48,851 bases of DNA from a virus. Below are positions 15,292-22,119 of this stretch, piece after piece. The number at the start of each line of letters is the position of its first letter. The first letter of the stretch is position 1. The stretch covers positions 1 through 48,851 of the IMG/VR virus record IMGVR_UViG_3300020109_000035, one strand, 5' to 3'. Below the pieces are notes generated by a model. That model had not been told where the DNA came from and made no database searches. It saw only the letters and a list, made by a program, of their open reading frames with translations. The position numbers and the translations under genes were made by a program.

Positions 15292-15441
15292 ATGGCCCAC
15301 AACGCCGCCACCGCCGCCGCCGAGCTCTCCCAGGCCCGCGCCGCCCTGGCCCGCGCCGAGCGCCGCGGCGACACCGCCGCCGCGGCGCACCTCCGCGGCA
15401 TCGTCGGCAACGCCGCCCTGATCGCCCGCCGCTACCGCTGA
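15292..15441 (+). CDS. Small Ala/Arg-rich helical protein (49 aa)
   Basis: ATG after GAGGAGACC with good spacing, directly downstream of operator site 2. The peptide is almost wholly helical and repetitive in character (ATAAAELSQARAALARAERRG, then HLRGIVGNAALIARRYR) with basic charge. No family is recognised. A promoter and SD devoted to such a small gene suggest a regulatory or counter-host role, not determinable from sequence. Confidence 0.65.
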   Translation: MAHNAATAAAELSQARAALARAERRGDTAAAAHLRGIVGNAALIARRYR

Positions 15442-15479
15442 CCCACCCGCACCACCCCGGCTCTGTGGAGGAGACCACC

Positions 15480-16235
15480 ATGACCGCGATCGCCACCTGG
15501 GGCGGTGACGCCCTTCCCGACGGCGTCACGATCGGCCCCGCCGACCTGACCCGCTACACCGCCGTCCAGTTGTCCGAGCGCCTGGCCCGCCGGCTGACCG
15601 AGGAGATCCGCGGACACCTCGGCCAGGGCATCCGGAAGCTGGTCCGCGCCCGGGAGGGCGGCGCCCACCTGGCCATGGGCTACGCCACCTGGCACGAGTA
15701 CTGCGAGGCCGAGTTCGGCGACCTCCGGGATCTCGCCCTCCCGTCGTCCGAGCGCCTGCACCTGGTGGCGTCGATGAAGGCCTCCCGCTTGCCGAACCGG
15801 CCGATCGCCGAGCGGCTGGGGTGCTCGCCGGGCACGGTCGCCGGCGACGTTGCCCGCCTCCGCGCGTCCGGCTGGGAGGGCCCGGACACCGTCACGTCCT
15901 CCGACGGCTCCGAGCGCCCCGCCCGGATCGCCTCGGCGCGCGTCACCGAGGAGCCGGACTACCGCGGCCTGTCCCGCGTCTCCGAGTCCCTGGCCCGGGT
16001 GGCGGCCCAGCAGGACCGCGGCCTCACCTCCCTGGAACTGGACGCCGAGACAGGGTGGCCGATGGGCACCGCGACGGCGTCCCTGTCCAAGGTCGAGCGC
16101 CGCGGCTGGGCCGTGCGGATCGAGGAGCCGGCGCACCGCCGCCGCGCGCGCGCCCCGTACGTCGTGACCGACGCCGGCCTCACCGCCCTGGACGCGCTGC
16201 TGGTGCCGCACGACGACGCCGAGCGCGCTCCCTGA
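15480..16235 (+). CDS. DNA-binding protein with two HTH/winged-helix regions (251 aa)
   Basis: ATG follows CTCTGTGGAGGAG. A mid-protein helix-turn-helix is clear (NRPIAERLGCSPGTVAGDVARLRASGW, about residues 103-129). The C-terminal ~75 residues form a MarR-like winged helix (LTSLELDAETGWPMGTATASLSKVERRGWAVR, then VTDAGLTALDALL). The N-terminal 80 residues resemble ParB-associated or gene-regulatory helices (IRGHLGQGIRKLVRAREGGAHLAMGY). It could be a transcriptional regulator that binds the dispersed operator element, which flanks it at 15244 and 16256. That link is inferred from position. Confidence 0.7.
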   Translation: MTAIATWGGDALPDGVTIGPADLTRYTAVQLSERLARRLTEEIRGHLGQGIRKLVRAREGGAHLAMGYATWHEYCEAEFGDLRDLALPSSERLHLVASMKASRLPNRPIAERLGCSPGTVAGDVARLRASGWEGPDTVTSSDGSERPARIASARVTEEPDYRGLSRVSESLARVAAQQDRGLTSLELDAETGWPMGTATASLSKVERRGWAVRIEEPAHRRRARAPYVVTDAGLTALDALLVPHDDAERAP

Positions 16236-16255
16236 CCCAGCCAGGGACCCTGATC

Positions 16256-16276
16256 GTGTACTGTTCACCTGCACGC
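16256..16276 (+). promoter_or_regulatory. Operator-like 21-bp element with -10 hexamer (site 3)
   Basis: Begins GTGTACTGTTCACC and ends GCACGC; -10 TACTGT at 16259-16264. It lies 28 nt before the ATG at 16305 and just after the stop of the HTH gene. Shares 18 of 21 positions with site 2. Confidence 0.65.
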
Positions 16277-16304
16277 AAAACCCGGACTCGTGGAGGAGAC
16301 CGAC

Positions 16305-16493
16305 ATGCCCCGCACCGCCCGCACAACCCCTACCGGCCGCCAGTTGGCGATCGCCGTCCCGCGCGACGCCTGGACCGGCGTCGGCCTGGCCGTCACCCCC
16401 GACGAGGACGGCGACCAGACGGACCTGTTCGAGCAGATCGCCGCCGAGCACCACATCGACGACGCCGCCGTTCAGTTCCTCACCCGCCGGTGA
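16305..16493 (+). CDS. Small hypothetical protein (62 aa)
   Basis: ATG after ACTCGTGGAGGAGACC, downstream of operator site 3. Short basic N-terminus, then an acidic body (TPDEDGDQTDLFEQIAAEHHIDDAAVQFL). It ends in a GTGA overlap with the C5-methyltransferase gene, so it heads the methyltransferase transcript. No family is recognised. Confidence 0.65.
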   Translation: MPRTARTTPTGRQLAIAVPRDAWTGVGLAVTPDEDGDQTDLFEQIAAEHHIDDAAVQFLTRR

Positions 16494-18001
16494 TCGGCCT
16501 CCGGATCGGGTCCCTGTTCACCGGCTACGGCGGCCTAGACATGGCTGTCGAGGAGGTCACCGGCGGGCGCACCGTGTGGGTGTCCGAGTACGAGCCGCCC
16601 ACCAAGAAGAACCCGCGCCCCACCCAAGCCGCCGCCCGCCTGCTCGCCTACCGGCACCCCGACGTGCCCAACCTCGGCGACGTGTCCGCGATCGACTGGG
16701 CTGGCGTGCCCCGCGTCGACGTCCTCACCGGCGGGTTTCCCTGCCAGGGCCTCTCCCTCGCCGGGAAACGCCTCGGCCTGCTGGACGCCCGCTCCGGGCT
16801 GTGGGAGCGAATGGCCTACGCCGTCGACCAGCTGCGCCCGTCCCTTGTCGTGATCGAGAACGTGAGAGGTCTGCTCAGTGCCGAAGCCGGTGGCTCGCTG
16901 GAATCCTGCCCGTGGTGTGTGGGAGACCCCGACCACGTCCCTCTGCGGGCACTCGGAGCCGTTCTCGGAGACCTGGCCGACCTCGGGTACGACGCTCGCT
17001 GGATCGGCCTACGCGCTGCCGACGTGGGCGCACCTCACGGCCGCTTCCGGGTGTTCGTCGTCGCCTGGCCTGCTGCCGACGCCGACGACGTCGGACGGCG
17101 CCGGAGGGCCGGGTTCGTCGGGTCGGGACGGCGGGGACAACCTGAGGACGGCCGTAGCGTTGCTGCCGACACCGGTAGCGCGAGACCACAAGGGCCGGCA
17201 GAACGGGCCCGGCCGGGAGCGCGACGGGAAGCCGAGGACGACGGGGGACGACGGACTGCCGGACGCGCTCGAGCGGCTACTGCCGACGCCGACGGCGGTC
17301 CCGTACGGGACACAGCAGTCCCCGAGTTCAGGAGCATCGGTGCGGCCGTCACTGGAGACCCTCATCCCGTTGCTTCCGACGCCGACGGCGATCGCCTCGG
17401 CGGCGTCGGGCGGATTGTCACCGTCGGACGTGACGCTGACGGATGCGGTCGAGCGGACCGCAATGGGCACCCGGCCGAATCCGAGGCACGCCCCGCTGTT
17501 GCCGACGCCCAAAGCTGCGGCGGCCCGGACGTCGCGGAAGGCGCTCACCCAGCAGCACTGGTCGGCTCCGAGTCTGGAGCAGGCGCTGGAGATCGCCCGG
17601 GGGGAACTGCCGCGGGAGCTGTTCTCCTGGGAGGAGTTGCAGGGGTCCAGTGGGGGGAGTTCGAGACCGCCGTCAGACGATGGGAGACCATGACCCGGCC
17701 CGCTCCGGCGCCGACCGAGCAGGACTGGGAGGGGTGGCAGCGGCGTCGCGCCGCTGCACTCCGGCGTCGCCGGAGCCGTGTCCAGCCCGTCGGCCACCGC
17801 GGCTCGGTGTGGGGGCTGTGGAACCCGCCCGCTCATCGCCTGTCTCCCGAGTTCGTGGAGTGGATGATGGGCCTCCCCGAGGGGTGGGTCACTGCTGTTC
17901 CCGGCCTCAACCGGCGCGAGGCCCTGCGAATGCTCGGCAACGGCGTCGTGCCCCAGCAGGCCGCCGCCGCTGTCCGGGTGCTGCTCAGCGGTGCGGTATG
18001 A
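16490..18001 (+). CDS. C5-cytosine DNA methyltransferase with embedded second frame
   Basis: 503 aa. Motif I SLFTGYGGLD (8-17), catalytic GGFPCQG with C85, motif VI IENVRG (~122-127), motif VIII GAPHGRFRVF (~181-190), and after a long variable region the C-terminal LSPEFVEWMMGLPEGW (~451-466) and motif X GNGVVPQQA. It transfers methyl to cytosine C5, probably protecting phage DNA. The variable region (17075-17640), where target recognition normally lies, has many A/T-ending codons in this frame and fully overlaps another ORF (16878-17693) with better codon use. The frame is open throughout, so one long protein is possible. Alternatively N- and C-terminal parts may be joined by frameshifting. 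Confidence 0.82.
   Translation: MIGLRIGSLFTGYGGLDMAVEEVTGGRTVWVSEYEPPTKKNPRPTQAAARLLAYRHPDVPNLGDVSAIDWAGVPRVDVLTGGFPCQGLSLAGKRLGLLDARSGLWERMAYAVDQLRPSLVVIENVRGLLSAEAGGSLESCPWCVGDPDHVPLRALGAVLGDLADLGYDARWIGLRAADVGAPHGRFRVFVVAWPAADADDVGRRRRAGFVGSGRRGQPEDGRSVAADTGSARPQGPAERARPGARREAEDDGGRRTAGRARAATADADGGPVRDTAVPEFRSIGAAVTGDPHPVASDADGDRLGGVGRIVTVGRDADGCGRADRNGHPAESEARPAVADAQSCGGPDVAEGAHPAALVGSESGAGAGDRPGGTAAGAVLLGGVAGVQWGEFETAVRRWETMTRPAPAPTEQDWEGWQRRRAAALRRRRSRVQPVGHRGSVWGLWNPPAHRLSPEFVEWMMGLPEGWVTAVPGLNRREALRMLGNGVVPQQAAAAVRVLLSGAV
16878..17693 (+). CDS. LLPTP-repeat protein in the +1 frame inside the methyltransferase
   Basis: 271 aa from GTG 16878, preceded by GAGAGG with an 8-nt gap. It opens with a segment typical of a methyltransferase-associated family in actinobacteria and phages (WNPARGVWETPTTSLCGH, SETWPTSGTTLAGSAYALP), then carries five LLPTP units with spacers containing D/K/G residues. 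Over about 100 codons from 17070 I count roughly 15 A/T third positions here against roughly 37 in the methyltransferase frame. This suggests real coding selection on this frame. Role unknown. Family members usually sit beside C5 methyltransferases. In this phage it overlaps the enzyme's variable region completely. Confidence 0.6.
   Translation: MPKPVARWNPARGVWETPTTSLCGHSEPFSETWPTSGTTLAGSAYALPTWAHLTAASGCSSSPGLLPTPTTSDGAGGPGSSGRDGGDNLRTAVALLPTPVARDHKGRQNGPGRERDGKPRTTGDDGLPDALERLLPTPTAVPYGTQQSPSSGASVRPSLETLIPLLPTPTAIASAASGGLSPSDVTLTDAVERTAMGTRPNPRHAPLLPTPKAAAARTSRKALTQQHWSAPSLEQALEIARGELPRELFSWEELQGSSGGSSRPPSDDGRP
17070..17510 (+). repeat. Five LLPTP-encoding repeats
   Basis: Short units built on TGCTGCCGACGCCGACG-like DNA begin at 17070, 17160, 17277, 17370 and 17496 (spacing 90, 117, 93 and 126 nt). 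In the +1 frame they read LLPTP. In the methyltransferase frame the same bases read A-D-A/T-D-type units such as ADADD and SDADG. Confidence 0.8.
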
Positions 18002-19209
18002 CCGCCCCGCACTACCGGGACGGCTCGGTCACCGTCCTGCACGGCGACGCCCTGGACCTGCTCCCCGAGATCCCGACCGGCTCGGTCGACGCCGTCGTCA
18101 CCGACCCGCCCTACGGAATCGGCTTCATGGGCAAGGCCTGGGACGGCCCCGGCGGGATGCTCGGCCAGTTGGCGACCGGCCAGGAGACCCGCGCCGGCGG
18201 TGGCCTCGCCTACGGCGGCACCCACTCCCGCGGCTACGCCGAGAACGACCCGGCCGCGTTCCAGGCCTGGGCCGGCCGATGGGCCGCCGAGTGCCTGCGA
18301 GTACTCCGCCCCGGCGGCCACCTGGTGACGTTCGGGTCGTCGAGGACGTGGCACCGCCTCGCCGTCGCCGTCGAGGACGCCGGGTTTGAGATCCGGGACA
18401 GCATCGCCTGGCTGTACGGGCAGGGCTTCCCCAAGTCGCTGGACGTCGAGCGCGCCACCGGCTCGGAGGAGTGGGCCGGCTGGGGCACCGCGCTGAAGCC
18501 CGCGTTCGAGCCGATCGTCGTCGCCCGGAAGGCCCTCACCGGCACGGTCGCCGCCAACGTCACCGAGCACCGCACCGGCGCCCTGAACGTCGACGGGTGC
18601 CGGGTGCCGATCTCCGAGACCGACCGCGCGGCGATCGACGCCAAGCACGCCGGGATGGACGTCGCCGCCTACGTCCGCGCGCCCGGGGCGTCGCTGAACC
18701 TGTCGGCCAACCCGATACCGCTCCGGCAGGCCCAGGCCCACGACCTCGGCCGCTGGCCGACCAACGTCGTGCTCGCCGAGGAGGCCGCCGAGCAGTTGGA
18801 CGCCGAGACGGGCGTGCGGCGCGCTGGAGCCGCTCCGGCCCGCCGGCAGGGCATCGGCTACGGCGGCCAGCAGACGGGCACCGAGGGCGAGCGCCGGGAC
18901 TTCGAGCCCGGCGGCGCCTCCCGGTACTTCCCGACCTTCCGGTGGGAGGCCAAGGCCCCGACCTCCGAGCGCCCGCGGGACGGCGACACCGCGCACCCCA
19001 CGGTCAAGCCGCTAGACCTCATGCGGTGGATCGTCCGGCTGGTCACCCCGCCGGGCGGCCTAGTGCTGGACCCGTTCGCCGGCTCGGGGACGACGGCCGA
19101 GGCGTGCGTCGTCGAGGGCTTCCGGTGCCTCACGATTGAGCGGGAAGCCGCCTACCTGCCGCTGATCGTCGGCCGCCTGTCCAAGCCGATCCAGGGCGTG
19201 CTGCTGTGA
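17998..19209 (+). CDS. DNA amino-methyltransferase (adenine N6 / cytosine N4)
   Basis: 403 aa. Motif IV DPPYGIG at 36-42 follows a strand DALDLLPEIPTGSVDAVVT. Motif I FAGSGTT is near 360, just after HPTVKPLDLMRWIVRLVTPPGG. This order (IV before I) marks the beta class. The central ~200 residues (about 150-330) form the target-recognition region. ATG is in an ATGA overlap with the C5 enzyme, so the two are made from one message. With the ParB fusion at 4766 this gives three DNA methyltransferases, none with an obvious restriction partner, consistent with anti-restriction modification. Confidence 0.92.
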   Translation: MTAPHYRDGSVTVLHGDALDLLPEIPTGSVDAVVTDPPYGIGFMGKAWDGPGGMLGQLATGQETRAGGGLAYGGTHSRGYAENDPAAFQAWAGRWAAECLRVLRPGGHLVTFGSSRTWHRLAVAVEDAGFEIRDSIAWLYGQGFPKSLDVERATGSEEWAGWGTALKPAFEPIVVARKALTGTVAANVTEHRTGALNVDGCRVPISETDRAAIDAKHAGMDVAAYVRAPGASLNLSANPIPLRQAQAHDLGRWPTNVVLAEEAAEQLDAETGVRRAGAAPARRQGIGYGGQQTGTEGERRDFEPGGASRYFPTFRWEAKAPTSERPRDGDTAHPTVKPLDLMRWIVRLVTPPGGLVLDPFAGSGTTAEACVVEGFRCLTIEREAAYLPLIVGRLSKPIQGVLL

Positions 19210-19382
19210 CGCTCGCCGACCTGTACGACGCCGACCGCCGGCGGCGCGACCCCGAGGCCGCGCGGCTGGCCGCGGCGGTGCGGATCCCTCACCCGCTGCA
19301 CGGCGTGGAGTACTCCGACGGGGTCGAGCGCTGCACCCACGCCCGGCGGTGCTGGACCGTGCTCGGCAAGCCGGCGGGCTGA
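19206..19382 (+). CDS. Small hypothetical protein (58 aa)
   Basis: GTGA overlap with the methyltransferase. The peptide starts with an acidic/basic helix (LADLYDADRRRRDPEAARLAAAV) and ends with RCTHARRCW, a possible C-x6-C metal or disulfide pair. No family is recognised. The next gene starts 3 nt after its stop. Confidence 0.5.
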   Translation: MTLADLYDADRRRRDPEAARLAAAVRIPHPLHGVEYSDGVERCTHARRCWTVLGKPAG

Positions 19383-19385
19383 CCG

Positions 19386-19703
19386 GTGGCCTTCCGCCCG
19401 CTGGACGGCCCCTGGGGCTACGCGCACGACGCGATCGAGCACGTCGAGGAGTGGAACTGCTCCCGCGGCCACGGCTGCCAGCACGGCGCCCGGAAGGGCT
19501 CCCCCGAGTGGCGGAAGATCGGCCCCGGCGCGTCCTGCTCGGTGCTGCTGGCGATCGTCACCGACCCCGACAAGCCGATCGAGGCCCTGGACTTCGACGG
19601 CGGCGCCGAGCACGCGACCTGCTGGCAGTACGAGCCGCGGCCCGAGCCCCCGCCCCGGAAGCCGGCACCGATCGCCGGGCCCGGCCAACTGGCGATCGAG
19701 TGA
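19386..19703 (+). CDS. Cysteine-containing hypothetical protein (105 aa)
   Basis: GTG 3 nt after the previous stop. Sequence includes EWNCSRGHGCQHG, SCSVLLAIVTD and ATCWQYEP, with acidic and aromatic residues and a Pro-rich tail. Conserved-looking Cys/His suggest metal binding. No family is recognised with confidence. GTGA overlap with the following membrane protein. Confidence 0.6.
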   Translation: MAFRPLDGPWGYAHDAIEHVEEWNCSRGHGCQHGARKGSPEWRKIGPGASCSVLLAIVTDPDKPIEALDFDGGAEHATCWQYEPRPEPPPRKPAPIAGPGQLAIE

Positions 19704-19900
19704 CCGGCGTCGCCGACGTCGACGTCTGGCGGCTGGTGCTGATCGCCGGCGCGCTGGTCGTCCTCGCCGGCCTGGTGCTCTGGCGCGTCCTCGGCCCGCT
19801 CTGCCCCTCCCGACGCGCCTCGGCATGGTTCGCCGGCGGCGTGCTGCTCACCGTCCCCACGCTGGCCGCGGCCGTCGTCCTGTTCCTGGCCCAGACCTAG
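19700..19900 (+). CDS. Double-span membrane protein (66 aa)
   Basis: GTGA overlap. Two hydrophobic helices (LVLIAGALVVLAGLVLWRVL and WFAGGVLLTVPTLAAAVVLFL) are joined by a short basic loop (CPSRRAS). Function unknown. It ends the accessory block, 64 nt before the DUF1360-like gene. Confidence 0.6.
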   Translation: MTGVADVDVWRLVLIAGALVVLAGLVLWRVLGPLCPSRRASAWFAGGVLLTVPTLAAAVVLFLAQT

Positions 19901-19951
19901 CGCGCCCCGCCGGGCCTCGGCGCGTACCACGCCGACGACGGCAGGCCCGGA

Positions 19952-19957
19952 TACCCT
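19952..19957 (+). promoter_or_regulatory. -10 box for an apparently leaderless transcript
   Basis: TACCCT fits TAnnnT and ends 7 nt before the GTG at 19965, so the predicted transcription start would coincide with the start codon. There is no SD. Leaderless mRNAs are common in actinobacteria. Confidence 0.45.
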
Positions 19958-19964
19958 CTGCGGC

Positions 19965-20300
19965 GTGTCACCTGTCGTCGCTCTCGGTGTTCTCGCCCTC
20001 GGCCTGCTCGCCACCGCGCGGATCACCCGGCTGGTGACCACGGACCGGATCGGCCTCCCGCTCCGGCTCGCCGTGCTCCGCCGCTGGCCGGCGCCCCCGG
20101 ACGACCCCGACGGCCTGTCCCTGCCCGGCTACCTGGTCCACTGCCGCTGGTGCGTCTCGGTGTGGATCGCCGTCCCCGCCGCCTTCCTGGTGTCGCTGCT
20201 GCTGGTCGACGGCTGGGACGTCGTCGCCCTCGGCTCGGCGCTCGCCCTCGCCTACTCACACCTCACGGGGCTGCTAGTGGCCCTCGAGCCGGAGGACTGA
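19965..20300 (+). CDS. DUF1360-like membrane protein (111 aa)
   Basis: Starts with an apolar helix (PVVALGVLALGLLATARITRLVTTDRI), has a central Cys pair in HCRWCVSVW, and two further apolar segments (IAVPAAFLVSLLLVDGW, VVALGSALALAYSHLTGLLVAL). The order helix, R-x-T-R-L, C-x2-C followed by aromatic residues and a membrane hairpin resembles DUF1360 phage membrane proteins, whose function is unknown. GTG start seems leaderless. It lies directly upstream of the portal gene. Confidence 0.6.
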   Translation: MSPVVALGVLALGLLATARITRLVTTDRIGLPLRLAVLRRWPAPPDDPDGLSLPGYLVHCRWCVSVWIAVPAAFLVSLLLVDGWDVVALGSALALAYSHLTGLLVALEPED

Positions 20301-20304
20301 CCCC

Positions 20305-22119
20305 GTGGCCCGTGCGACCAGCGCCCCCCCGTCGGCACCGCCCAAGGTCACGGGCCTGGTGTCCTCGGCCGCCCGTATCCCGCTGGACCGGAAGCCCTCG
20401 GCGGCGATCCAGCAGGACTGGCAGGAGGAGGCCTGGCGGCACTTCGACCTCTGCGGCGAGCTCGCCTACTCGGCCGGCTGGATGGGCAACTCCCTGAGCC
20501 GCGCGACGATCTACGTCGCCGACGTCGTCGACGGGAAACCCGCCGGACCGACCGAGGACAAGCGGGCGATCGCCGCCGCCGACGGGCTGCTCGGCGGGCC
20601 AGCGCACGCCGCCCAGATCCTCGGGAGCATCGGCACCCACTTGACCATCCCCGGCGACCTGTACGTCCTCGGGGAGACGCCCGAGGCCGGCGGCCCCGAC
20701 CAGTGGACGACGGCGAGCACCACCGAACTGCGGTACCTGAACAAGCGCTGGACCCTGGACCAGGGCGAGGGGAAGCGCCCGCTGGACCTGGACCGCACGG
20801 TGCTGATCCGGGTCTGGCAGTCGCACCCGCGGAAGCGCTGGGAGGCCTACTCCCCGACCCGCTCGGTGCTCCCCGTGCTCGCCGAGCTCGAGCAACTGTC
20901 CCAGCGGGTCGCCGCCGACCTGGACTCCCGTCTCGCCGGCGCCGGCATCCTGGCCGTCGCCAAGGGCGTGACCCTCCCCGACGTCCCCGAGGAGGTGCGG
21001 AAGCGCTACCCGGGGCTCTCGCCGCTGGCCGCGATGCTCACCGACGCCATGATTACCCCGCTGGGAGACCGGTCGGACGCCTCGGCGATCGTCCCGATCA
21101 TCCTGGAACTGCCCGGCGACAACGTCGCCCAGGCGATCCAGTGGATCAACTTCTACACCGAGCTCAAGACCGAGGTGCAGGAGGCGCGGGAGAAGGCGAT
21201 CCGGCGCATGGCGCTGAGCATGGACATGGAACCCGAGGCCCTGCTCGGTCTCGGCGGGATCAACCACTGGGGCGCCTGGCAGATCGACGAGGCCGGGGTG
21301 AAACTGCACGTCGAGCCCAAGTTGACCACCGTCGTGGCCGCCCTGAACTCGGAGTACTACCGGCCGAACCTGGTCGACGACGGCCTGGACCCGTCCCGGT
21401 TCTGCCTCTGGTTCGACACCTCGGAACTGACCACCCGCCCCGACCAGTCGGCCAACGCCCAGAAGGCCTACGACGCCGGCGAGCTCAAGGGCGCGGCCCT
21501 GCTCCGCTACCTCGGCCTGGACGCCGGCGACCAGGCCAGCCCCGAGGACCGGGCCGCCCGGATGCTGCAGAAGATCGCCGAGGCCAACCCCGCCGCGGCG
21601 CCCGCCCTCATGGATCCGCTGATGCGGCTCTGGCGCGGCGAGTCCCTGCCGTCCCTGCCGATCGTCGTCACCTCCGAGGCCCTGCCCGCCGGCGGCACCG
21701 ACGACGTCGACGACCAGGGCGGCGAGGAGACCGGCCCGCCGGCCCTGCCCGCCGGCGAGGACACCGCCGCGTCCCTGGTCGACGCCGCCACCATGACCGC
21801 GCACCTGGCCGTGCGGCGGGCGCTCGAGCTCGCCGGCAACCGGATGCTGGTCAACCGCGCCGCCCGGGAGGAACTGGGCAGCGTGCCCGCCCGCGACCGG
21901 TACCTCCGGCGCGCGGTCGACCCCGAGCACCTGGACCGGCAACTGGCCGGCGCCTGGGACACCCTCGCCGAGGACGCCGGCATGGTCGGGCTGGACGCTG
22001 ACCGGCTCCGCGGCGAGTTGGACACCTACACCCGCGGGCTGCTGCAGGCCGCCGAGCCGCACGACCCGCGGCACCTCCGGGCGATCGTCGCCCGGTGCCG
22101 CGCGCTGGTGCCGGCGTGA
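20305..22119 (+). CDS. Portal protein
   Basis: 604 aa, the usual size for actinophage portals. GTG follows CCGGAGGACTG. N-terminal segments (ELAYSAGWMGNSLSRATIYVA), the clip/stem region (SPTRSVLPVLAELEQLSQRVAADLDSRLAG) and the long helix with a loop (INFYTELKTEVQEAREKAIRRMALSM ... GINHWGAWQIDE) are characteristic. The C-terminal ~150 residues are Ala/Gly/Asp-rich and then helical (HLAVRRALELAGNRML), the crown/barrel extension. The dodecameric portal is the DNA gate at one capsid vertex and docks TerL. Its stop overlaps the MuF gene start (GTGA). Confidence 0.9.
   Translation: MARATSAPPSAPPKVTGLVSSAARIPLDRKPSAAIQQDWQEEAWRHFDLCGELAYSAGWMGNSLSRATIYVADVVDGKPAGPTEDKRAIAAADGLLGGPAHAAQILGSIGTHLTIPGDLYVLGETPEAGGPDQWTTASTTELRYLNKRWTLDQGEGKRPLDLDRTVLIRVWQSHPRKRWEAYSPTRSVLPVLAELEQLSQRVAADLDSRLAGAGILAVAKGVTLPDVPEEVRKRYPGLSPLAAMLTDAMITPLGDRSDASAIVPIILELPGDNVAQAIQWINFYTELKTEVQEAREKAIRRMALSMDMEPEALLGLGGINHWGAWQIDEAGVKLHVEPKLTTVVAALNSEYYRPNLVDDGLDPSRFCLWFDTSELTTRPDQSANAQKAYDAGELKGAALLRYLGLDAGDQASPEDRAARMLQKIAEANPAAAPALMDPLMRLWRGESLPSLPIVVTSEALPAGGTDDVDDQGGEETGPPALPAGEDTAASLVDAATMTAHLAVRRALELAGNRMLVNRAAREELGSVPARDRYLRRAVDPEHLDRQLAGAWDTLAEDAGMVGLDADRLRGELDTYTRGLLQAAEPHDPRHLRAIVARCRALVPA

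Noticed and set aside
17443-17997. Upstream extension of the 17998 methyltransferase into the C5 enzyme
   Set aside because: Translation before 17998 is low-complexity Arg/Ser/Pro; ATG 17998 in an ATGA overlap is followed at once by motif IV in the right place.
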